Source: Glutinoglossum americanum
Taxonomy: Eukaryota; Ascomycota; Geoglossomycetes; Geoglossales; Geoglossaceae
Assembly (NCBI GenBank): GCA_020080175.1
Contig: JAGHQL010000226.1
Span: 1-35,216 of the forward strand
Reading direction: 5' to 3'
DNA: 35,216 bases
Shown here: piece after piece, positions 10,473 to 19,703 of the stretch
Layout: every line of letters begins with the position of its first letter
Position numbering within the stretch: position 1 is the stretch's first letter
Program-made: the position numbers and the translations under genes
Notes under the pieces: model-generated
Told to the model about the DNA's origin: nothing
What the model saw: only the letters and a program-made list of their open reading frames with translations
Databases searched by the model: none

Positions 10473-10582
10473 TTACGTCTTAGCATCTCCTCCATAGGTA
10501 GGAGCAGCACCACCAGCAGCATAAGGCCCAGGGCCGGTAGCATAGGAGGGAGGAGGAGCGCTCTGATCAGAATACTCTTGTG
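10473..10582 (-). CDS. Possible alternative last exon of VIP1
   Basis: On the minus strand a branch-like ACTGAC and acceptor CCGCCAG precede a 110-nt segment. It reads QEYSDQSAPPPSYATGPGP then a Gly/Ala/Tyr-rich end, and stops at TAA 10475-10473. A donor at 10713 (GTGCGA) in the last cysteine repeat of VIP1 gives the matching phase. Splicing 10713-10583 would replace the last residues CAK by this Pro/Tyr-rich tail. The coding character of the segment is suggestive, but the donor is weak. It could also be plain 3' untranslated region. Confidence 0.35.
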
Positions 10583-10702
10583 CTGGCGGATTAAATAGAC
10601 GCGCGTCAGTGGGGAAAACAACACACAGAAACAATGAGAGCGATCCTAATAAAATTACAGTTTTCCACCGATCCCTATACGATTGCTTTTCGATCTCCCC
10701 CT

Positions 10703-11928
10703 TTATTTCGCACAATTGCATGTCCCCGGTGAACAAGTACAAGCGGCAGCATTGCCGCCGCAGTTGCAAGTACTCTCCCCGGGCTTCTGCTCCCCCGCAT
10801 GTCCCCCACCCGTAGCTTTGGGGCAATTACTGCACGCGCATGAGCTCGGCTCGCAGGCACAAATAGCAGCATTGCCACCGCAGCTGCACGTCGTCTTCGC
10901 AGTGCCCTCCACGGGTTTGACATCCACTTTAGGACAATCGGAACACCCGCACCTGCCAGGGGGGCAGGTGCATTGCTCACTTATGGAACCGCACTTACAG
11001 GTTACTTTTTCGGTCTCCAATGGAGTAGAAGCGGGCTCAGCGTAGCCGGTGGCCTCGGATTTACGGAGGTTGGCGAGGCGACGGGCTTCATTGTGGATGT
11101 CCACGGCTTCCTTCTCGCGCTCGACGTAGAATGTCCTTACGCGTTGGCCAGTGGGGGTGCCGAGAGCTCTCTCAAAGTAATGGCTTAAGCTACGCCACCC
11201 GGCGTTAGCTTTATCGGTGACGCCGTAGGTAGTGTCCATCGATCTAGCTCTATCGGTTGCGTGATATTTACTCTCGAAGTTGTGTAGGACAGAGGTGAAT
11301 CTATGGGAGAAACCATGTTTCTTATCCAGCTCGATAGCCTTCTGAACAGCCTGGTCCCCGACGACGTAACCGTGGGCGAGGTACTCGGCGATGATGCGAG
11401 AACGAGGCTTGTCTTCTTGGTCGAGGTGCTCGCCGTTCTTATAGGTCTGTTCGGTTGCAGTTTGCCCGGGAGCAATTTCGTCTAGGCCGGGAGCGCCAGA
11501 GACTTGGACTGAGGAAGGTCCGAGCTGGGCTAGGAGTTGTTAGCAGTGAGGCTACTAGCATAACCAAGGCACAAGGCTCACTGTTATCAAGGAGAAGCGC
11601 TGTCTTAGCAGCACTGTAGCGAGTTAGCATGCGTGTTCCAGAAACTCCAAATCCTGGGCCTCATCGGCCGGTAAGCATTTCCTAGGAGAACTCACGTGTC
11701 CTTCTCGAATGTTACAGTAGCAGACTTTGTGCTCTCCGGGTCATTCGAAACAGGAGTAACGGAGAGCGAAGTTATTTTCCCGCTAGCAATGCAGGACGAC
11801 GTGGTTAGAATACACGCTACCGAATATTCTAGACATCAGAGGCCATACCAGAAACTAAAGAAGTCTCTCACTTCTTGTTCGCTGGTTTGGTGCGAAATAT
11901 TCTTGACGTGGACGGTAGTAGACGACAT
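10703..11928 (-). CDS. vip1: VIP1-type RRM protein with metallothionein-like C-terminal repeats
   Basis: Four exons on the minus strand: 11928-11849, 11782-11696, 11613-11582 and 11529-10703, giving 341 residues. All introns are GT-AG and in frame. The RRM fold (about residues 1-80) reads STTVHVKNIS... SATVTFEKDTAAKTALLLDN. A helical region follows with EDKPRSRIIAEYLAHGYVVG and YHATDRARSMDTTYGVTDKA, typical of fungal VIP1 (S. pombe vip1), a cytoplasmic RNA-binding-type protein of unclear role. From about residue 240 come three cysteine repeats of the form CxC-x6-CxC-x4-CxC-x2-C (7, 7 and 6 Cys), spaced by linkers of about 20 residues. This is close to the seven-Cys plan of the metallothionein encoded at 24594. 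I believe some other filamentous fungi have a similar tail. Metal binding is inferred, not shown. Confidence 0.88.
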
Positions 11929-12661
11929 GGTGTATGGTCCGCCTTTGTTGCTTTTTGAGCGTGAAAGAATTTCTGGTGATTGCGTAACAGGAATTTTGGA
12001 TGAGGAGCTTTGAGGAGCTTTGATGCAAACAGCGTTGTGGACGGAAATCCGACTCTTATACCTGCCTCTAATTTCACACGAACTGGGGAAGGGCTATAGG
12101 GATCTGGGAGTGTCTGGTGGGGTGACGACGCAGGCAAATGCGGGACGTTTGTGGCTGAGACTTGAGTACGCACGTCATGTTGGCTGTGGCGCGCAGATCG
12201 ATCGCCGAAAAAACGGCTAATGTATTACGTCACCCACATGCTGCTTGCACAGTTGCACCTGCGCGTCTCACTTGCCCTACGCGGTCAAGGCAAATATTCT
12301 GTCGGAATCCGCGTCTCACGCCAAAGGACCAAACCCTTGCTGTGAGCACGTATGGAACACGCGAAGCTACATACAGGCGCCTGAGATCTGAGATGTCTGC
12401 GAAAATGCGTAACGGCGGAGGGGATCTGTCTCTCCGGAAGAAAAACGCCTCATGATGAATTCCAGCCATTCTCCAAGTTAAACTTGCCCAAGGCAAAAGA
12501 AACCAACCACCCGTGGAAAATAAAAGAATCCAAGCCCAGTCCTGCCATTCTAGATGAGCCCTAATCCATCTGCATGTTGATGGCATGAAATTGTTGAATT
12601 GACGAGTGCATGGGAAATGGCTGTTGGGCACGACCATACAGTCTATTACTGAGTAATATGC
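11929..12661. other. Intergenic region: VIP1 promoter and SIP5 3' flank
   Basis: No recognised gene. Both genes lie on the minus strand, so this is the VIP1 upstream region plus the SIP5 3' end. A direct tandem copy of TGAGGAGCTT occurs at 12000-12019. Frames of 97-135 codons are open but look like noncoding sequence. Confidence 0.45.
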
Positions 12662-15466
12662 TCATCCTGCCGTAGCGGGAGATGGGTTTGTAGCAACTAC
12701 CTCGACACTTCCAACATACTTCCCATGTGATTCCCCGATCTTATGTTCTGTGTTTGACCCGGAAGGAACTGAAACATTCAATCCACCGAATCCAGTGTTA
12801 CTAGTGCCAGAGCTAGATGCGGGTGCCTTAAGCGTGATTGTACTATCATCCATGGTATATCCGTCGGTTTGCAGAGAGGAAAGCCGCATGTCTGAACTCT
12901 CGCCTATATTCTTGCTGTCGTGGGCGCTGGCTGGATGTTCGATGTGGTTCGCCTCTGCCTCCTTCTCTTCATCTCCAATCACGGCCGCTAAACTTCTAAA
13001 ATTGAACATAGGCTCTGTTCCCGCGCCTCCGCCAGGGGGTGTAGCAGACCGAAACGAGTCAGGATGATCGTATGTAGCGTGGCCATGGCTTAAACTCAGC
13101 CCACTGGTATTTGGAGAGCCCTCGAATGCATGTATACCACTACGCAGCGACCCAGGCGCCGAATCAATGGACGATGCAGAGGAAGATGTATTCGACATAT
13201 GTCTGAGATGGGATGGGTGGAAAGGCTGCGAAGCGTTTTGCGCTGAAGGGTGAAGGTGGTGGGGGGGCTGAGCCTGATAATCGCAAGTTTCAGTCGCTCC
13301 GTGAGATGCGAATGGAGAACCACTCATGGGTGAAGGAAGGAGCTTGGCTCTTGAGGATGCCTCTTCGGTGACAGCGTTTCTCAAAGTGGATGGAGCAGAA
13401 CCAGGCTCTCTGGTCCCACTTCGGTCGACGCTCTTACCCTTGGTGTCTCCGTGGGTAGCCTCCTCGAAAGTTGGTGAGCAGTTGCCAGAGTCATAGGCGG
13501 CTGGAGGGGCTGACGATGAGCTCTCATTTCCAACGCCGAAACTAAGTCCCCGTTTCGCAGCTTTCTTGTTTTCTTTCTCCTTCTTTTTTGCGTTCTTCTT
13601 CTCTTCCTTCTCTTCCTTCTTCTTTCTCTCTTCTTCTTCAGCCAAACTTAGTCTAATAGCCTCCATAAGCATCATGTCCTCCAAGTCCATCATCCTAGTT
13701 CTTCGTCTTGAAGCTAGGTCACCACCAACCCTACCCAACATTCCATCTGCTAGGGAAGCCCCTAAAGTACCAAGATCGCCTCGGTTGCTAGAGGAGCCTT
13801 GCCGCTCAGCCATGGCTGCGAGGGCTGTAAAACTAATCCGCTCTTCGCCGCCTCGAGGTGTTCCTGTCCCTGAAGCGCTGCCCGGACTGTCATTTCCCAT
13901 TGCAGATCTCCGCACCAGGCCGCCACGTCTACCGAAGCCGCCGAAGCCCCTAACCTCACTGGAATTACCGTTGTTCATCAAATATGCAGCAGTATGTAGG
14001 GCCGTCGCCGCAGCTGCCCTTCTAGCTGCGTGGGATCTAGCGTTGGCGAGCTTCTGGGCCCAATCTGGCCGGATCTTGTCAGTAGTGATCACAGTCGAAG
14101 CGCTAGCAGATATTGAAGTTGTTCTGCGCCTCGATGTCGGAGCATTTGGTGTGACTGAAGACCCGCTCCCAGGGAATGATGATAAAGAAGACGAAGATGA
14201 CATTGCGGACGAAGCAGAGGCTAAAGGGTGAGCGAATGACTGGTTAGCATACGCTGATCCTCTGCGGAATGGTGGCGGTTCGAAGGTAACGCCAAATTCA
14301 GGCTGCACACAAAATGGGCATGCAGCTGGTTCTGAGACAAGTGCTCCGTCTTCAGTTGCCTCCCTTGACTGCGAAGACGCACCGCCTAGATTCGGTGGTG
14401 TCGGGTCGCTATGCTCAGGTGGATGCGGATCTGGACGCTTTATTTGGACAAAGCATTCAGAGCAGATAGGTTGATCACAACACCGGGTTTTGTTGAGATA
14501 GGGTGGATAATAGAGAAAACAGATTGGGCATTCAATTGCCTCCTTATATAGGACAGCCTCAAGAGGCCTTCCATCCACGTAGGGGTCTTCGGGTAGGTGC
14601 ACCTCCAGTGGCACCATATCTCCATCCGCGCTCTTTGTCGTGAGCGAGGCTATTGTCTTTGAGCGGGGCCTAAATTGGGACGATGAAGATGGAGGGGGGG
14701 ATGTCGGGTTTGAAGGTAGAGAGAACGTGGGATGAGACGGTAAGGATGAATCCGAAGTAGATGTGTACGAATGAGCGCGGGATCTTGAAGTAATAGGGAC
14801 GGTAAGAGAGGCAAGCTGCTGTGGTGGGGGTTTGCTCTGTTTTGCCAGCTCATCCACCTCATAGGCATCATCAGCAGCAGGAATAGGCAGTCCTCTGACA
14901 GCGGCAACAAGTTGCCGATCCTTCCACGAGCCCGAGTGATTCTCCAAGCCCTTAAAGAATGGGGCAAGGCGTCGTTCAATCTAGCATTAAGATCAGCGCC
15001 AGAGGTTCATAAACAGACTACCTATGCCTACCATTAATTGTCGTACGACGGCTTTATTGAAATCTTCTGTACCCGTATAAACGCCTTGTGTAACAAGATA
15101 CCCACCATCCACGCTCTCTTCCTTCATGCTCCGCTCACGCTCCTTTTCCCGAAGAATCCTCTCTCTCTCTGCTCTTCGTGCCTCTCTCTCAACTTTTGTC
15201 TCCCGCCGACCTTCCGGCACAACAGGATCCCTATCTGTATTTCCATTCCCGTTTCCGCCGAGCCCAAGAAATGAGAGATCAGGCCTATTACGACCAGTGC
15301 GGGAGTTATAAACAGGAGGCGGATGCCGATCCGTCGAAGAAGAAGAAGGGCGAGGCATGCCAGATGAGGATGGTGACACGGGATATCGATCGTGACCTGC
15401 TCCACCATGGTGAGGATATGACGGCGAGGGAGGTTGTCGGTGCTCTTTTGTAGATGTGTTCCCCAT
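12662..15466 (-). CDS. sip5: SIP5, zinc-finger protein of the Snf1-interacting family
   Basis: Two exons on the minus strand, 15466-15032 and 14980-12662, give 917 residues. The 51-nt intron (GTAGGC...GCTAG) joins VVRQLM to [13 protein letters not shown] in frame. The N-terminus MGNTSTKE is a possible N-myristoylation signal. The conserved block [20 protein letters not shown] starts near residue 295, and paired Cys at about 365 and 368 complete a RING-like zinc site. [14 protein letters not shown] (about residues 577-594) fits the ubiquitin-interacting motif consensus, followed by a Lys/Glu-rich coiled segment. The rest is Ser-rich and probably disordered. In yeast Sip5 interacts with Snf1 kinase and the Reg1/Glc7 phosphatase, linking it to glucose signalling; that role is carried over by family. 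Confidence 0.9.
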
Positions 15467-16455
15467 CTCAACCGCTATCTTTATGGGAAAGAGTCTCAGC
15501 TAGGGAAAAAAGCCACGCGGGGACAATGCAACGCCTCGAGTCCGGAGACAGACGAGCACACTTGGACACGCTGTGTTCCTTTTCTCGAACCCTATAGAGA
15601 CTCGGAAATAAGTCAACAATGGTTTGATCGAGGTATTAAATTCCTCGCTTGAACAATTTAGAGCGTGGGGTAGAGAAATATGCGTGAAACCGGTCACACG
15701 CCAACTGACCACTCGTTCAACAAGTATTTACGGACGGTCAACCCTGTTTTCTCCCTAGAGGCATCTGGGAGGACGGGACAATCTGATCAGCGCCGGCGAG
15801 TTTATGACTGTGGCGTCTTGGCGGAAATCTTTGGACGCGGCAAACTTGTGTCCTTATGTCAGAGACACGTCGATTGGCTATGACGGATCGGCGACCGAAG
15901 CCTTAACTTCGGTCGGGAATATTGCCAAGCCGAAAGTGGATGCCGGCAAAACTGCTCCGTTCGTGCAGATGCGCAGCAAGGATACTGCGGTCGCGCTGGG
16001 TGACTCGAAAGATGTAAGGAAGAAAGGGTTGAAAGGGGCGAACCAAGTTTTGTCTGAGGGTTTTCTTGAGCGATTGCTGACTCCGCAAGCTGAGAAGCGG
16101 CGGTGGAGGTGATGCGATGCAAGCCGCGTGCAGCAAAGGCTTATCGAACCCGAATCTATCACTGGGAGGCCGCCACACCTGGGATCCGCAGCCATACCAG
16201 CTTCTCTTAGCGCACAATACGTGTCTCACCCTCTTTCATGTGCCTAAATTGTGCTAGACATCAACAATACTGACTCAAACATCGCCTCGAAGGGTTAGGT
16301 TTGGAAGTCTGCTCCCGTTGTATTGACTCTTGTCGCTTGCATCTAGGAAATTGAAGCTGAGGACTGCACCACCCCTGGGATCCCGCGGTTTTAAGGTTGC
16401 AGTCCAACGGTTGCTAATTACATGCTACTGTCCTTATGCATCTCTGCTTCCCTCG
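15467..16455. other. Intergenic region, about 1 kb
   Basis: Holds the SIP5 promoter and the 3' flank of the ARA2-like gene. Frames of about 100 codons are open on both strands around 15804-16229, but none is recognised. A small perfect hairpin (GACCGAAG, 6-nt loop) lies at 15893-15914. Confidence 0.45.
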
Positions 16456-17628
16456 TTAGGAAGGCCTCTGGTTCACATAGCCGGGGTTGGGGCTGGGCCA
16501 TGCAAAGTCCACCCACTTCCCCAAAACCTCTCTTATACCAGCGGCAAGTATCAACATCTCTTTCCTCTTCGCCACGCTCCACTCATGGCCTCCCCTCCAA
16601 CGCCCAGCTGCGATGGCGATTTGCTCCCCGTCTTCAAGGCCATCTAAGACGTTGCGCCAAAGTCGCATTGTCTCCTCCAATTCCTCAACGGAACTACAGC
16701 CCATAACGCTAACCCCAAGCCTATTGCCTCCGCCAGGGCCCATGGTTTCGCGCCTTGGTGGTGCTCCGGATGTAGGGTTGCCCCTGGACCCCACAGAACT
16801 GCCTTCCTGAATCCAATTCTCGACCGCGTAGCGTATCGCAACACATTCTATTTTCTCACCATAACCATCACAGAATTTGCTCGCTTCACGGCAAGCACGC
16901 CGAAGGCCTTCCTCAGCCGGATGCCAGTCGCCCTTTCCTCCAACAGGCACACCCTTTCCGCGAAGGAGGCCCATCCCTAGCAAAGAGGCATTGAGCACAA
17001 CATCGACTCTAGCATCTCTAAGTCTTGCGACCCCAATTGAGCTGAGGGTTGTGTTTTGAAGCGTGAAATTGGCATAAGACATCACCGCGTCGAGTGGCTC
17101 ACCAGTCTCACGCAAAACGGTTTCGGACAACTCGCACAACACAGTGACGGGGTACCCGGATATCCCAATGTATTTTATAGAACCCTCTTCATCACGAATC
17201 CGCCGGAGTTCTCTGACCGCTGTAAGAACGTCCGGTGCAGAAACGAACTCAACATCGTGGCAAAAGACAACATCCAAGTAAGCGGTCCTCAATCGCTTGA
17301 TGCTTCGCTGAACGCTGTATCGCACCCACTCCGCTGAATAGTCAAACTCGGAGTTCGCAATTCTACCCACTTTGGTAAGGAGAAAGTAATCCTCGCGCGG
17401 GTAGTTTTCACGGACAAAGGCAGTGTCTAGAGCCCTCCCAACCAGCTCCTCTGCCGGCCCATAGTATGGGGATGTGTCAAACGCGCGGATTCCCAGGCTA
17501 AGAGCCTGATGAACAATCGAGGTGGTAGGTAGCGCATATGGGTCCAGGTTGTACAGCGAATTGAAGGTTGCAGTTCCACAGATCAGAGGAGGCAAAACAG
17601 ATGACAACGGGCGAGAAGTTCGAGGCAT
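16456..17628 (-). CDS. ara2: Aldo-keto reductase, ARA2-like NAD-dependent D-arabinose dehydrogenase
   Basis: A single exon of 390 residues on the minus strand. The aldo-keto reductase tetrad is visible: Asp51 and Tyr56 in FDTSPYYG, Lys86 in LLTKVGR, and His124 in VFCHDVEF. GTATFNSLYNLDP near the N-terminus, ISGYPVTVL and the C-terminal VMGCSSVEELEETM fit the ARA2/L-galactose dehydrogenase subgroup. Known role of the group: oxidation of D-arabinose to D-arabinono-1,4-lactone for D-erythroascorbate synthesis, in the cytosol. A Gly/Arg/Pro-rich insertion (about residues 274-300) precedes the last conserved block. A related L-galactose or other sugar dehydrogenase activity cannot be excluded. Confidence 0.85.
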   Translation of the reverse strand: MPRTSRPLSSVLPPLICGTATFNSLYNLDPYALPTTSIVHQALSLGIRAFDTSPYYGPAEELVGRALDTAFVRENYPREDYFLLTKVGRIANSEFDYSAEWVRYSVQRSIKRLRTAYLDVVFCHDVEFVSAPDVLTAVRELRRIRDEEGSIKYIGISGYPVTVLCELSETVLRETGEPLDAVMSYANFTLQNTTLSSIGVARLRDARVDVVLNASLLGMGLLRGKGVPVGGKGDWHPAEEGLRRACREASKFCDGYGEKIECVAIRYAVENWIQEGSSVGSRGNPTSGAPPRRETMGPGGGNRLGVSVMGCSSVEELEETMRLWRNVLDGLEDGEQIAIAAGRWRGGHEWSVAKRKEMLILAAGIREVLGKWVDFAWPSPNPGYVNQRPS

Positions 17629-18527
17629 AGTGGTTGTAATCGACGGTACCCACGGAGGCTTTTGAATTGGACGAAGCGGGGTTTTGACTGGAATGGTGCG
17701 ACGCGGGAGGACGACACGTAAACATGGCTATGCTACCGGAAGCCCAGTGGTCAATCGGTTGGGTGGAGTTAGAGGCGCTAATTCTCCGTGGTACAGTGGC
17801 GGTTACACTTGGTATTCTAGTTGGTCAGTGCATATAGTGCCTTTGAAGATGTCAAGTTGGATTAAGTCGTATCGACGGGGGGTCGGACAAGATAATTCCG
17901 AGAATTAAACCACTGAGGTTGACCCTCTTTTGACAAAAAAAAGGGGATAGGTCTAATATCCAATCTCCTACTCCGAAAAACTATCTCAAAAACAGTGCCG
18001 AGCAACTGAGCTGCAAATGCGAGGCCCATCTCTTCCCAAGAGTTCCATTTTCTCGAGGGATCCTATGATCCTCCATCTCCCACCCCGGCACAATGAATTT
18101 ATTTACAGATATAGAGTTGAGAGTTAGAGTGGTAGTACAAGGCAATATCTCCGTCAATGACCCAAGTGATTTTGTACATGATCCCACGCAGCCATGGAAT
18201 TCTTGTAAGTAGAAATGTCGGAAATATGATGCCCCACAGTCATCATAATGGCGCTGCCAACACAGCGATGCGGCAAGAGATCTCTGTACAGGAGACGAGG
18301 AGAATATGGAGAATTTGAATATGAACAGGTCGAATGCAAAGGATCCCCGATAACGCCACGTAGATGCTGCAAAAAAGTTCGCCGAAATAGTCAATATGCC
18401 CCTCGACTGTCTCGAAAGACCAACTGCTCTAGAAGACCGCAACCGCCAACAGTGAATTCTTCCCTCCCCAGCCGCACTGAATCTCCATCGTCCGTCACTT
18501 TCCCGCCATCCTCAGCACCTCACCCCG
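17629..18527. other. Intergenic region: ARA2 promoter and PAM16 3' flank
   Basis: About 900 bp without a recognised gene. Open frames of 130-153 codons exist on both strands around 17981-18637 but have no family resemblance and overlap each other. Both flanking genes lie on the minus strand. Confidence 0.45.
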
Positions 18528-19043
18528 CTATCGGTCCTTGTATACCTTCGGATTCCAACCCTCCGATAGTTCTTTTTCCCTCTCCGCCGCTTGCTCCGCT
18601 TCGCTCACTTCCATCTCAATCCGCTCCCGCGCCCTGAGTATCTTGCTTTGCAGATAAAAGCTCCCGCCATTCTTCGGCTCATTCATGTCAAAAAGTTTCT
18701 TGAACCTCGTCATTATGTTCTCCATATCTACCTTACCACCCTTGGGTGGCGCCACATTTAAAATCTTGCAGGCTTCATCGAGGGAGATGCCGGAGGCAAA
18801 CTTGACTGCCGCGCCTGGATTGCTTTTGGCCGCTTGTTGCGCATACTTGTGCGAGGCGGAGGCCTGTTTGTAGGCTTCTATAAAGGCACGACCAAGAACT
18901 CTTGATCCCGTAATGACCACCTGGGTTATGATTCGATGGGCCTATCGTAACGGCTATTCAGCATTGGTTGGTTCAAGCAAGTATCTCATAATGTGCCGTT
19001 CAATTTGCCGGTGAAGAAGACGGTGTTGAGGTAGACATACCAT
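18528..19043 (-). CDS. pam16: PAM16/TIM16, subunit of the mitochondrial import motor
   Basis: The main exon 18941-18528 starts with AHRIITQVVITGSRVLGRAF, which lacks its methionine. The ATG lies 98 nt upstream at 19043-19041, directly followed by a strong donor (ATG|GTATGT); the acceptor is GATAG|GCC. The spliced protein has 138 residues, a normal size. The body shows YKQASASHKYAQQAA, then the J-like domain with SLDEACKILNVAPPKGGKV, MTRFKKLFDMNEPKNGGSFY and KILRARERIE. As expected for Pam16, the J-domain HPD motif is absent (DMN instead). It pairs with Pam14 to regulate mtHsp70 at the TIM23 channel in the inner membrane. The first coding exon holds only the start codon. Confidence 0.88.
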
Positions 19044-19703
19044 TAGATTGGAGGGAGCCCGCAGATATACCGCTGTGAATATATAACTTTAGAATGTGCC
19101 GTGAGAACTTGAACGGTTGGGGAATTCCAGCGATAATTTTTCTGAAGGCTTCTAATCAACCGAAATACTTAGCACGTGATTTATCATCCTACTGTACCAA
19201 GAAGTATACATGCAGTTGCATGTATACTTTGATTGTGATCTCCCTTCACTTCAGATATCAATTACAGCACTGCATGCGAACTAAAATTTCACATTTCAAA
19301 GGATCTCTTTAATCTGTTTACTTTTCAAAATTAGGATGATTCTTCACATGTTGATTGTCAGCCACGTCTGACGAAATCGAGCTCGTGCGTGGCGCCCTTG
19401 CTACTCATGACCGCGCTCAGTATGATACCTCGCCCTCCTTTTCCTCATTCCTACTACAACGAAGTGAAGCAAGTTGTCTGCAAGGAGTGGAATACCTGTT
19501 CCGAGGGCAGGCGATGACGGCTCTTAGACGTTGAAGGTTGCACTTTGAATGGCTGCATTTGGTGCGTAACCGTTACTGCAAGCTTCAGAATAAATGCACT
19601 GTTGCGCCTCTCTGGGAAGAGCGTCATTCAGCTACATACGAACCCTCGGTGGGTGAATGCTCAGAATCTTACAAGCTCGTTAGAAATACCGTGGTTAGAT
19701 TCC
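19044..19703. promoter_or_regulatory. Divergent promoter region between PAM16 and the peroxin gene
   Basis: A 660-bp gap between start codons pointing away from each other. It contains the perfect 28-bp palindrome at 19202-19229. The frame before the peroxin ATG is open from about 19545 but begins with TTG and looks noncoding. Confidence 0.5.
19202..19229. repeat. Perfect 13-bp inverted repeat with 2-nt spacer
   Basis: AAGTATACATGCA (19202-19214) is followed by GT and its exact reverse complement (19217-19229). The arms also contain the smaller palindromes GTATAC and TGCA. It lies between PAM16 and the peroxin gene, 159 bp from the PAM16 ATG. Confidence 0.88.

Noticed and set aside
13566-14231. 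221-codon + strand frame with Ser/Phe-rich start
   Set aside because: It is the antisense shadow of the SIP5 coding exon, and the hydrophobic start is the complement of the Lys/Glu coiled segment.
15804-16229. Overlapping frames of about 100 codons on both strands
   Set aside because: No splice support, no recognised motif, and several frames open at once; treated as intergenic.
17981-18637. 153-codon minus-strand and 130-codon plus-strand frames
   Set aside because: They overlap each other, lie partly in the PAM16 3' flank and show no conserved motif.
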